A stretch of 20,310 nucleotides of DNA from Pseudomonadota bacterium (GTDB lineage: Bacteria > Pseudomonadota > Alphaproteobacteria > Kiloniellales > J153). Both the position numbers and the translations under genes were made by a program. Where the stretch lies: assembly GCA_022572105.1 (NCBI GenBank), contig JACZWN010000033.1:1-20310 (forward strand), given 5' to 3'. Below are positions 13,301-19,661 of this stretch, piece by piece (within the stretch, counting starts at the first letter, position 1; every line of letters begins with the position of its first letter). The notes under the pieces are model-generated. The model was not told the origin of the DNA. It saw only the letters and a list, made by a program, of their open reading frames with translations, and did no database searches.

Positions 13301-14170
13301 CAGGACCGGACAGTCGGCGTCGTCGAAGGGCGTTTCCCGGCGTTCCGCGCCCGGGCTGGAGACCGCGAAGGCGGTCGCGTTGAGCACGACCCCGGGCCGG
13401 GCCTGGGCCAGCAGCCTGCGCAGGGTCTCGGCCGAGACCGGCTCCTTCAGGCTTGCCGCGTAGAGCGGCAGCGGGTTGATCCCCTCGGCGCGGAGCGCCT
13501 CGATCAAGGCATCGACGGCGGCCAGGTTACCGGCCTGGACCAGCGCCCGGTAGAACACGATGGCCGCCACCGGCGCGCCGTCGCGCCACTCCGCGCGCAG
13601 GTCATCGAGGGTCGCCGCCGCCCCGCCCGGCCAGTAGATCCCGGCGCGCAGCAGCGGCTTGGGCTCGGCCCACTCGGTCTCGTGGCCGACCAGCGTGGCG
13701 GCGTAGGCGAGCAGGCCGCGCGCGTTCACCGGCCCGCCGTGGACGCAGTACTGCCACAGGCGGTGGCAGGCCTCCTTGGGCAGGGTCGAAAGCGCGAGCA
13801 ACTCGGCGTCGGGCTGGTCGTCGCCCGGCAACAGGGCCAGCAGGGCCCCGTTCTCGCGGCACGTAGCCGCGATCTGCTCGACCCCGTAGGGCCAGTAGCC
13901 GACCCCGCCGAGCAGGCGCACCACGACCAGGCGCGCGTGCGCGATCACGGCCTCGACATAGACGTCGACCGACATGTTGTGCGCCAGATTCATCAGGTTG
14001 GCGAGGCGCAGGCTCGGGAACGCCGCGCCCAGGCGGCCCCGCGCCGCGGCCAGGTTGGCGAGCTCGGTGTCGGCGGCCGAGAGCACCACGATATCGCCTG
14101 GACTCTGGTTCAGATCGACGGGCTCGGAGCCGTCGGCGATGCCGCCCGGTTGCGCCTGCAGGAGGTGCAT
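10382..14170 (-). CDS. cobN: Cobaltochelatase, CobN subunit
   Basis: Large subunit of the ATP-dependent chelatase that inserts cobalt into hydrogenobyrinic acid a,c-diamide in aerobic cobalamin synthesis. It works with CobS and CobT, which are not in this window. The 1262-residue length is typical. Family-level signatures include the GKHGNLEWLPGK box at about residue 555, NDPGEGTQAKRRAQA just after it, and the C-terminal GWDSEADLARAYLAWGGYAYG and DSDDYYQFEGGL segments. The related magnesium chelatase subunit ChlH/BchH shares the architecture, but the cob neighbours decide in favour of CobN. The ATG at 14170 has GGGAG about 7 bases upstream, and the gene starts 16 bases after cobW ends. The C-terminal tail has a small VDTVDT repeat. 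Confidence 0.97.
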   Translation of the reverse strand: MHLLQAQPGGIADGSEPVDLNQSPGDIVVLSAADTELANLAAARGRLGAAFPSLRLANLMNLAHNMSVDVYVEAVIAHARLVVVRLLGGVGYWPYGVEQIAATCRENGALLALLPGDDQPDAELLALSTLPKEACHRLWQYCVHGGPVNARGLLAYAATLVGHETEWAEPKPLLRAGIYWPGGAAATLDDLRAEWRDGAPVAAIVFYRALVQAGNLAAVDALIEALRAEGINPLPLYAASLKEPVSAETLRRLLAQARPGVVLNATAFAVSSPGAERRETPFDDADCPVLQVVFSGGTEAAWAAAANGLSARDIAMNVALPEVDGRILSRAVSFKSEARFDAATQCPVVTYAPVADRVAFVAKLAANWLRLRRAPPAERRVALIFANYPNRDGRLGNGVGLDTPAGTLNVLRALAEAGYEVGPLPESGDALIARLAAGPTNAAVSGRNITETYARADYEVFFAALPAELRAAVMDRWGPPEQDPFFLPDAPDRGAFAMPAFRLGHVVIALQPARGYNIDPRGTYHDSALVPPHGYFAFYAWLREAVGVHAVIHMGKHGNLEWLPGKALALSKCCYPEAVLGPLPHLYPFIVNDPGEGTQAKRRAQAVIVDHLTPPLTRAESYGPLADLELLVDEYYEAAGLDPRRLKVLRGQILELTERIGLDKDCGIARDDGPDTALGKLDNYLCELKEMQIRDGLHIFGAAPEGGQLTDLLVALTRLPRGRGAGGDASLIRALARDLELGGFDPLDCELGAPWTGPRPEALNSGGTWRTNGDTVERLEELAQALVAGQTEAGTEAEPGWDATKAVLETIAAQVRPAVAASGAAEIAGVLTGLDGRFVAPGPSGAPTRGRLDVLPTGRNFYSVDTRVVPTPAAWTLGWKSAGLLLDRHRQEHGCWPRTIALSAWGTANMRTGGDDIAQALALMGVRPTWETASRRVTGFEVLPLSVLDRPRVDVTFRVSGFFRDAFPAQIDLVDSAARAVAELDEPADRNPLAARYRTDRAALIAQGLDAKEAARRAGYRVFGSKPGAYGAGLQALIDTRGWDSEADLARAYLAWGGYAYGAGAAGVPAQDLFESRLRGVEVVVHNQDNREHDLLDSDDYYQFEGGLTAAVRHLSGARPTVYHNDHSRPESPKIRTLQEEVGRVVRARVVNPKWIRGVMRHGYKGAFEMAATVDYLFAFAATTGAVADHHFDAVFEAYLEDPGVREFLAEHNPAALAEMAERLVEAQDRGLWRPRANTTRLRLDELAAGTVDTVDTGEAAQ

Positions 14171-14186
14171 GGCCGGCTCCCTGCCG

Positions 14187-15233
14187 CTAGCCTACGATCG
14201 CCGTGGTCACGGCGGCCTGGTCGAGGCCGGTCTCGCCGATCACCACCAGGCGCGAAGCGCGCGGTTCCTCCGCGCCCCAGTCGCGGTCGTAGTAATGAGA
14301 GAAGCGCGCGCCGACGCCTTGGACCACCAGGCGCATGTCCTTGCCCGCGACCGCGACGAAGCCCTTGATCCGAAGGATGTCGTGGGCGGCGGCGGCGGCC
14401 TTGAGGCGGGCGATCAGCGGTTCCGGCGCGCTCACCTCGTCGAAATAGACGGTGAAGCTGGTAAAGTCGTCGTGGTCGTGGTCGCCGGCCCCGTCGTGGT
14501 GCGAGGGCCGGGCGTCGAGATCGCTCTCGGCGGCCGCGTCCAGGCCCAAGAGGACGCTCGCGTCGATCGCCCCGTGCGCCGCGCGGATCAGCTTGACCTC
14601 GCGGCGCAACCGGCCGCCAAGCTCGGCGCAGACCCGGGCCAGCGTCCGTTCGTCGAGCAGGTCGGTCTTGTTGAGCACCACCAGGTCGGCGCAGGCCAAC
14701 TGGTCCTCGAACAACTCCTCGAGCGGGCTGTCGTGGTCGAGGGTTTGGTCGGCGCGGCGCTCGGCCTCGACCGCCGCCGGGTCGGACGCGAAGCGGCCGG
14801 CGGCCACGGCCTCGCCGTCGATCACCGCGATCACCCCGTCCACGGTCACGCGGGTGCGGATCTCGGGCCAGTTGAAGGCCTTGATCAAGGGCTTGGGCAG
14901 CGCCAGGCCCGAGGTCTCGATGACGATGTGGTCCGGCGGCTCGGGGCGCGCGAGCAGGGCTTCCATGGTGGGCACGAAGTCGTCGGCCACGGTGCAGCAG
15001 ATGCAGCCGTTGGCGAGCTCGACCACGTCGCCCTCGGCGCAGCCCTCGATGCCGCAGGACTTCAAGACCTCGGCGTCGACGCCGAGGTCGCCGAACTCGT
15101 TGATGATGAGCGCCAGGCGCCGGCCGTTTGCGGTCTTCAGCAGGTGCCGGATCATGCTGGTCTTGCCGGCGCCCAGGAAGCCGGTGATCACCGTCGCCGG
15201 CAGCTTGCCGTCCGATTTTCTGGTTCCGATCAT
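14187..15233 (-). CDS. cobW: CobW family GTPase, cobalamin-associated metallochaperone
   Basis: G3E P-loop GTPase thought to deliver cobalt for cobalamin synthesis; its place directly before cobN agrees with supplying the chelatase. The 348-residue product has Walker A GFLGAGKT at 18-25, NEFGDLGVD at 45-53, the CICC metal motif at 77-80, a TSGLALP segment, and the guanine-specificity NKTD at 188-191. A histidine/aspartate-rich stretch at 245-256 (HHDGAGDHDHDD) precedes the CobW C-terminal domain (about 257-340). That stretch is common in metal-handling members and may buffer metal. The start overlaps the cobU stop in an ATGA. Zinc-related COG0523 paralogues look alike, so the cobalt role rests on operon context. 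Confidence 0.96.
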   Translation of the reverse strand: MIGTRKSDGKLPATVITGFLGAGKTSMIRHLLKTANGRRLALIINEFGDLGVDAEVLKSCGIEGCAEGDVVELANGCICCTVADDFVPTMEALLARPEPPDHIVIETSGLALPKPLIKAFNWPEIRTRVTVDGVIAVIDGEAVAAGRFASDPAAVEAERRADQTLDHDSPLEELFEDQLACADLVVLNKTDLLDERTLARVCAELGGRLRREVKLIRAAHGAIDASVLLGLDAAAESDLDARPSHHDGAGDHDHDDFTSFTVYFDEVSAPEPLIARLKAAAAAHDILRIKGFVAVAGKDMRLVVQGVGARFSHYYDRDWGAEEPRASRLVVIGETGLDQAAVTTAIVG

Positions 15234-15808
15234 GATCCGTGCAATTTCAAAACGCGAGGCTCAGCCGCAGGTGTCTTGAGACCGGCCGGCAGGCCGGCGG
15301 TCATGAAGATCACCCGGTCCGCCGCCGCCGCCAAGTCCTGGTGCAGCCGCCCGGCGCGATCGACGAAGGCGCGCGCGGCGGCGTTATCGGGCACGATGCC
15401 CTGGCCGACCTCGTTGGAGACGAAGACGATTGGGCCCGAAAGCCCGGGCAGCGCCGCGATCAAGCCCTCGCACGCGCGCGCCACGTCGCGCCCGGCGCCC
15501 ATGAGGTTGGACAGCCAAAGCGTCAGGCAATCCACCAGCACCGCGTGGTCCGGACCGGTCTCACGCTCCAGCGCGCCCACGAGTTCGAGCGGCACTTCGA
15601 CGGTGGTCCAGCGATCGCCCCGGCGCGCGCGGTGCGCCGCGATGCGCGCGGCCATCTCGGCGTCGCCGGCCTCGGCGGTCGCGAGATAGACGCAAGGACC
15701 CGGCTGGCTCTCGACGAGGGCCTCGCCGTGGCGGCTCTTGCCCGAGCGCGCGCCGCCCAAGATCAGCGTCACGGGCGCCAGCGTCACGGGCGGGAGCGGC
15801 GCGCTCAT
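15230..15808 (-). CDS. cobU: Adenosylcobinamide kinase / adenosylcobinamide-phosphate guanylyltransferase
   Basis: Bifunctional enzyme (CobU in salvage naming, CobP in the aerobic pathway). It phosphorylates adenosylcobinamide and then activates it with GTP before nucleotide-loop attachment. The 192-residue product has the P-loop GGARSGKS at 18-25, the AHRARR segment at 58-63 with the histidine position used for guanylylation in this family, VDCLTLWLSNL at 92-102, SNEVGQGIVP at 131-140 and a RAFVDRAGRLHQDLA ending motif. The ATG at 15808 follows GGAAGGG by about 8 bases; the upstream frame to 15892 overlaps the preceding gene and was rejected. It lies 31 bases after the beta-propeller gene and overlaps cobW by four bases. 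Confidence 0.95.
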   Translation of the reverse strand: MSAPLPPVTLAPVTLILGGARSGKSRHGEALVESQPGPCVYLATAEAGDAEMAARIAAHRARRGDRWTTVEVPLELVGALERETGPDHAVLVDCLTLWLSNLMGAGRDVARACEGLIAALPGLSGPIVFVSNEVGQGIVPDNAAARAFVDRAGRLHQDLAAAADRVIFMTAGLPAGLKTPAAEPRVLKLHGS

Positions 15809-15839
15809 GACGCCGCCCTTCCCAATCCGGCCACCCGTC

Positions 15840-17024
15840 CTAGTGGCAGTAGTTGTCGGCGCCGGCCATGGTCGTGCCCCAGGGCTCAGCACCGACCCCG
15901 TCGATCATGCCGATCAGCTTGCGCCCGGGCACGTCGATCACGGCGACCTTGCCGGTCCCGCTCAACGCCACGTAGAGCTTCTTGCCGTGGGGCGAGATGA
16001 CGCCGGTTTCCGGCTTGCCGGGCAGGGCGATCTCGCCGGCCAGGCTGAGCGACTCGAGATCGAGCAGCACGATCTTCTCCTCGGCCCGGCTGATCACGAA
16101 GGCGGTCTTGCCCGCGGGGTCGGTGTTGACGCCCGTGACCCCCACCGCGCCCGGCAGGGTGGCCACGACCTCAAGCGTCTTCGTCGAGACGATGGAAATC
16201 GTGGCGTCGCCGTTGTTGGGCACGATCATGTAGCGGCCATGGGCGGTGCCATAGGCGCGCCACGACCGGTCACCCAGCTTGAGCGTGGTCACCTTCTCGC
16301 CCCGGTCCAGGTCGATGACCGCAAGCGCACCCGCCTCGCCGTGGGCGGCGAAGCCGAAGCGCCCGTCGGCGCTCGCGGTGACGTTGATGATGCCCTGGTA
16401 GTCGGCGCTTGGGTCCGTCGCCTTGACCGCGATCAGTTTGGGCTCGGCGACCGGGATTTCGGCGACGATCTCGGCACGTGCGACATCGATGACGCTGACG
16501 TGGCCGGCGCCCAGGTTGGCGACGTAGAGCCGGGAACCATCGCGGCTGAAGGTCAGGTTGTGCGGCTCAAAGAGCCCCGGGATGCGAGCGATCTCCTGCT
16601 CCCCGGCGAGATCGACCAGCGAGACCGTGCCGCCCTCGATGTTGCCGACCGCGAGCAGCCGGCCGTCCGGACTGATCTCCATGTGCTCGGGCGCGGACCC
16701 GAGGCGCAGCGTGGCGCGCGTCTCGAAGCTCTCGAGGTCGACGATCGAGATCGTGTCGTCGTCGGTGTTGCTGACGACCAGCTTGCCGAGCGGCACCGAC
16801 ACCGAGACCTGATGCGGGGTCTTGCCGACCGGAATTTGCGCGATCACCGCGTCCTTGTTGGTGTCGATGACCGTAACCTGCGCGAGCGCGCGGTCGGGCA
16901 CGAACAGGAGATGCTCGATGCTTTCGTGGGCGCGCGCGGCGCCCGGCCAAAGCAGGCCGGCCAAAGCCACGCCGACGAAAGACGATACCGATACGGAAAC
17001 GATCCGGGACTTGCTGAGCGACAT
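15840..17024 (-). CDS. Exported YVTN-family beta-propeller protein, first gene of the cobalamin operon
   Basis: Exact function unknown. The 394-residue product has a Sec-type signal peptide with likely cleavage after AARA (residue 32). The rest consists of repeated blades of the YVTN/YncE kind: short strands with VIDxxxxxVxAxIPVG, SPDGRLLAVGN, DGSRLYVAN, PHGKKLYVA and similar. It should be a periplasmic seven-bladed beta-propeller. The mature protein starts with HESIEH and ends with NYCH, so potential metal ligands (His, Cys, Glu) lie at both termini. The ATG at 17024 has GGTAGGAG about 8 bases upstream. It directly follows a cobalamin riboswitch and precedes cobU by 31 bases, so B12 level should control it. 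A role in cobalt or corrinoid acquisition is a reasonable inference. Confidence 0.88.
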   Translation of the reverse strand: MSLSKSRIVSVSVSSFVGVALAGLLWPGAARAHESIEHLLFVPDRALAQVTVIDTNKDAVIAQIPVGKTPHQVSVSVPLGKLVVSNTDDDTISIVDLESFETRATLRLGSAPEHMEISPDGRLLAVGNIEGGTVSLVDLAGEQEIARIPGLFEPHNLTFSRDGSRLYVANLGAGHVSVIDVARAEIVAEIPVAEPKLIAVKATDPSADYQGIINVTASADGRFGFAAHGEAGALAVIDLDRGEKVTTLKLGDRSWRAYGTAHGRYMIVPNNGDATISIVSTKTLEVVATLPGAVGVTGVNTDPAGKTAFVISRAEEKIVLLDLESLSLAGEIALPGKPETGVISPHGKKLYVALSGTGKVAVIDVPGRKLIGMIDGVGAEPWGTTMAGADNYCH

Positions 17025-17085
17025 GGGTTCTACTCCTACCAAGAATTCCAATACCCATGCCACCACGAACCGAGGGCACCTCATG

Positions 17086-17102
17086 GGCGGCGCTGCGCCG
17101 CC
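17086..17102 (-). promoter_or_regulatory. GC hairpin in the operon leader
   Basis: GGCGGCG (17086-17092) and CGCCGCC (17096-17102) form a perfect 7-base stem with a 3-base loop. It lies between the riboswitch expression platform and the beta-propeller ribosome binding site. It could be part of the switching structure. Confidence 0.4.
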
Positions 17103-17115
17103 AATCCCCCCTTTT

Positions 17116-17139
17116 CCGCCGGATCACCCCGTCCGGCGG
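17116..17139 (-). promoter_or_regulatory. Hairpin downstream of the riboswitch, candidate expression platform
   Basis: CCGCCGGA (17116-17123) pairs perfectly with TCCGGCGG (17132-17139) around an 8-base loop. In the minus-strand RNA, AAAAGGGGGG follows, so it is not a classical U-tract terminator. Its loop side carries GTGATCC-complementary sequence: GGATCAC at 17121-17127 on the plus strand matches in inverse the GTGATCC at 17223-17229 inside the aptamer. This is a possible loop-loop contact like that of class I cobalamin riboswitches. Confidence 0.5.
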
Positions 17140-17155
17140 GTTCGCGCTGGCTGTT

Positions 17156-17336
17156 CGCGGCGGCAGGTCTCCTGGCTCGCGGAGGTCCGCCTCGCGCCCT
17201 GCCTTCCCGGTTACCCAGTGGCGTGATCCGGCGCGCGCGCTCCGCCCACAGTTGCGGGGGCAGCCGGGGCTTTGCCGACCCTTGCCGGGCCGCCGCACCC
17301 CGTTCCCTTTTGATCCCGGTTACGGGAACCGTCGCG
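17156..17336 (-). ncRNA. Cobalamin (B12) riboswitch
   Basis: Read on the minus strand, the conserved parts appear in the right order. These are AAAAGGGAAC then GGTG, the core GCCCCGGCTGCCCCCGCAAC, GCCACTGGGTAACCGGGAAGGC-type sequence, and the B12 box AGCCAGGAGACCTGCC (plus-strand 17162-17177). The ends CGCGACGG and CCGCCGCG can pair, with one mismatch, as the closing helix. It lies 132 bases upstream of the beta-propeller start and heads the operon running to cobO. By analogy with the family, adenosylcobalamin binding should reduce expression. Boundaries are accurate to about 10 bases. Confidence 0.95.
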
Positions 17337-17339
17337 GGA

Positions 17340-17362
17340 CCGAGACTAAACCAGAGTCTCGG
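17340..17362. repeat. Inverted repeat at the 5' edge of the riboswitch
   Basis: CCGAGACT (17340-17347) and AGTCTCGG (17355-17362) are perfect 8-base arms around 7 bases, immediately upstream of the aptamer. It may be an extra 5' stem in the leader RNA or a promoter-proximal operator. Confidence 0.4.
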
Positions 17363-17653
17363 GCCGGCACAAGTGGCGACGGCGGGCAAGCCGGTGATAG
17401 GGCCATGCGCCTGCCCGTTGGCGGCATTCCGTGATAGATTGGCTCCGATTCGGCGAGACGCCACCATGCCGGGGCCGAGGTCATGACGAACCCGGACGAG
17501 ACACCGGTGGCCGACCGGCAAGGCCCGAACGAACCGCCGGGGCGGGGCCAGTCGCGGGCGCGGCGAACGCGGCCCGGCCCGGGTCCCCCGGGAGTCGCCT
17601 TCGGGAGTCATTAGCCGAGGACGCGCGTCCGGCCGGGCGTTAGACTGGCGGCC
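17363..17653. other. Divergent promoter region
   Basis: About 290 bases between the riboswitch and the plus-strand DUF1194 gene must carry promoters for both directions. It is GC-rich, and no convincing -35/-10 pair was seen. A 43-codon frame at 17483-17614 is Pro/Arg/Gly-rich and was not accepted as a gene. GGGAGTC occurs twice around GCCTTC near 17588-17607. Confidence 0.4.
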
Positions 17654-18439
17654 ATGTCTTGGCCTCGCGGGCAGCATACGCGCGACAACCGCCGCGCCCC
17701 GGCGGCGGCACTGGCCGGCGCCCTGTTGATTCTGGCCACGGCTCCGGCCGTGGCCCAGGAGCGGCCGGTCGACCTGGAGCTGGTGCTCGCGGTCGATGCC
17801 TCGGCCAGCGTCTCCGGCGAAGAGTTCGAGCTGCAGATACGCGGCCTGGCCGAAGCCTTCCGCCACCGCTCGGTGGGCCAGGCGATCCGCGCCGCCGGCG
17901 ACCTGGGGCTCGCGGTCGCGCTGGTCCAATGGGCGGACTACCGCCAGCACGCCGTCTCGGTCGACTGGACGCTGCTGCGCAACGCCGCGGGCGCCCGCCA
18001 ATTCGCCAAGCGGATCGAAGGGGTGTGGCGCTCGATGAGCGGCAACACCGGGATCGGCGGCGCGCTCGAGTTCGCCATCCTGCAACTCGAGGGCAACGGC
18101 TATGCCGGCCGGCGCAAGGTCATCGACGTCTCCGGCGATGGCCGCAGCAACCAGGGCTCCGCGGCCTGGCTGGTGCGCGACCTTGCGGTGGCGCGGGGCA
18201 TCACCGTCAACGGCCTGGCGATCCTCAACGAGGACCCGACGCTGGACCGCTATTACCTCACCAACGTGATCGGCGGCCCCGGCGCCTTCGTCATGACCGC
18301 GAACGACTACGTGGCCTACCGCCTGGCCATCTTGACCAAGCTCGTGCAGGAGATCTCCGGCCCGCCGACCGCGGCCCGGCCGCTCCCGTCCGGCCGGCGC
18401 ACAGCGGCGGCCATAGACAGATCCGGAAGGACGTACTGA
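17654..18439 (+). CDS. DUF1194 protein, exported von Willebrand factor A-like
   Basis: Exported protein of unknown role with a von Willebrand factor A-like fold. It has 261 residues: a signal peptide with likely cleavage after AVA (residue 34), then the VWA-like domain (about 40-235). The metal-adhesion site is visible as DASAS (D48, S50, S52), a threonine in GNTGIGGAL (T132) and DVSGDGRSN (158-166). This fits a divalent-metal-dependent binding protein in the periplasm. The C-terminus is a short basic, Pro/Ala-rich tail with no anchor. The ATG at 17654 has GGCGG just upstream. Its stop codon overlaps the start of a small membrane-protein gene in TGATG, so the two are translationally coupled and may form one complex. 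Confidence 0.88.
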   Translation: MSWPRGQHTRDNRRAPAAALAGALLILATAPAVAQERPVDLELVLAVDASASVSGEEFELQIRGLAEAFRHRSVGQAIRAAGDLGLAVALVQWADYRQHAVSVDWTLLRNAAGARQFAKRIEGVWRSMSGNTGIGGALEFAILQLEGNGYAGRRKVIDVSGDGRSNQGSAAWLVRDLAVARGITVNGLAILNEDPTLDRYYLTNVIGGPGAFVMTANDYVAYRLAILTKLVQEISGPPTAARPLPSGRRTAAAIDRSGRTY

Positions 18440-18630
18440 TGCCCAAGGCCGCGCTTTATACGGCGGCCACCGTCTTCGCCGTGGTGTCCGCCCTGCACTG
18501 GGTCCGCTACGCCCTGGGCAGCGAGATCACCATCGCCGGCGCCGCCTTCCCGGTCTCCGGCTCGCTCATCGCCGGCATCGTCGCCGCCATCCTGGCCGCC
18601 TGGATGCTTTTCGCCGGCCACAAGGCTTGA
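18439..18630 (+). CDS. Small two-helix membrane protein (63 aa)
   Basis: Uncharacterised. The product has two hydrophobic helices, about residues 6-24 and 38-59, joined by a short polar stretch (GSEITIAGAAFP), and ends HKA. It follows the DUF1194 gene with a one-base overlap of stop and start (TGATG) and GGAAGG about 10 bases upstream, which makes translation by re-initiation likely. It was missed as a separate gene because its frame stays open through the upstream gene. Similar small inner-membrane proteins are common in alphaproteobacteria, but no function can be stated. Confidence 0.75.
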   Translation: MPKAALYTAATVFAVVSALHWVRYALGSEITIAGAAFPVSGSLIAGIVAAILAAWMLFAGHKA

Positions 18631-18710
18631 GCGCCCAAGCCCCCACCCCTCAAATCCCGCGCCCGCCGGCGATCGCCGCGGCCCCGGAAAGGGCGGTCCG
18701 GGCCGGCCTT

Positions 18711-18756
18711 ATACCAAGGACCGTTGATAATGACCCATAGAGACGGTCCTTGGTAT
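18711..18756. repeat. Palindromic intergenic repeat between convergent genes
   Basis: Perfect 14-base arms ATACCAAGGACCGT (18711-18724) and ACGGTCCTTGGTAT (18743-18756) surround an 18-base spacer. Each arm resembles the single short copy at 7650-7670. It lies between the two convergent gene pairs, touching the reductase stop codon, and could work as a two-way transcription barrier. Confidence 0.75.
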
Positions 18757-19661
18757 TAAACCGGTTCTTCGTCGTAGAGCTTGAGCAGGGTGATGGGGTC
18801 GCCCGCGCCGTGGCCGCGCGCCACCAGGAGGCGGTAGAGAGCGCGCGCCTGGTCGGTCATGGGCGTCGGCGTCGCGGTCTTCTTGGCCAGCTCGTAGACC
18901 ATGTCCAGGTCCTTGAGCACCTGGCGGGCGAAGGCGGCGGGCGGCTCGTACTGGCGCGCCACCATGCGCGGGAACATGGCCTGCAGCAGGTTGCTGCCGG
19001 CGTAGCCGTCGCCCAAGGCCTCGGGGATCCTGGCCACCTCGACCCCGGCGTTCTCGCCCAGCTTCAAGGCCTCGGCCAGGATCGGGAAAAGGGTCAGGCA
19101 CAGCACCTGGTTGATCATCTTGGTGACCTGCCCGGCGCCGACCGGGCCCATGAGCGTCGCCTTGACGGTCAGATCGTCGAGCAGCGGCTTGACCGCCTCG
19201 AAGACCGCCGCGTCGCCGCCGGCCATCATGGCCAGCCGGCCTTGCTCCGCGGCCGGCGGCCCGCCCGAGACCGGCGCGTCGATCCAGGCCATGCCGGTCT
19301 CCTTGGCCAGCCGCGCGGCCATGTCCCGCGTCGCCTCGGCCTCGGTGGTCGAAATATCGATCAGCACCTTGCCGGCGGCCCCGGCCTCGGCCACGCCGCC
19401 CGGCCCGAAGACGGCCCGCTCGACGCAGGCCGTGCTGGTCACGCAGACGATGACGGCGTCCACCTCGCGCGCGACCGCGGCCGGCGCCTCGACGCAAGTC
19501 ACGCCGGCCTCGGCCTGGGCCGCCATCTTGGCGGCGTCGATGTCGTAGCCGATGGGCGTGCGCCCGCATTCGATCAGCCGCTTGGCCATGGCCGCGCCCA
19601 TGTAGCCGAGGCCGATCTGGCCGACCCGCGAGAAATCCGCCCGTGAGAAATCCTGTGTCAT
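18756..19661 (-). CDS. NAD(P)-dependent oxidoreductase, 3-hydroxyisobutyrate dehydrogenase family
   Basis: Beta-hydroxyacid dehydrogenase predicted to oxidise or reduce a small 3-hydroxy acid in the cytoplasm. The 301-residue product has the nucleotide-binding GLGYMG at 17-22, a serine/threonine patch IDISTTEAEATR at 101-112, the substrate motif DAPVSGGP at 128-135 and the catalytic lysine K181 in GAGQVTKMINQ. The alpha-helical C-terminal domain follows (about 175-295). Members act on 3-hydroxyisobutyrate, tartronate semialdehyde or related acids, and sequence alone does not decide between them. The start at 19661 overlaps the amidohydrolase stop in ATGA, so both belong to one catabolic operon entering from the right edge. 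Confidence 0.92.
   Translation of the reverse strand: MTQDFSRADFSRVGQIGLGYMGAAMAKRLIECGRTPIGYDIDAAKMAAQAEAGVTCVEAPAAVAREVDAVIVCVTSTACVERAVFGPGGVAEAGAAGKVLIDISTTEAEATRDMAARLAKETGMAWIDAPVSGGPPAAEQGRLAMMAGGDAAVFEAVKPLLDDLTVKATLMGPVGAGQVTKMINQVLCLTLFPILAEALKLGENAGVEVARIPEALGDGYAGSNLLQAMFPRMVARQYEPPAAFARQVLKDLDMVYELAKKTATPTPMTDQARALYRLLVARGHGAGDPITLLKLYDEEPV

Noticed and set aside
10385..14368. Open frame of about 1,300 codons on the plus strand opposite cobN
   Set aside because: It mirrors cobN codon phase in GC-rich DNA and its translation is Arg/Gly/Gln/Val-rich without any domain. cobN on the other strand is unmistakable.
17483..17614. 43-codon frame starting MTNPDETPV upstream of the DUF1194 gene
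   Set aside because: Pro/Arg/Gly-rich after the first dozen residues, poorly spaced ribosome binding site and no recognisable feature. It could be a leader peptide but is not supported.
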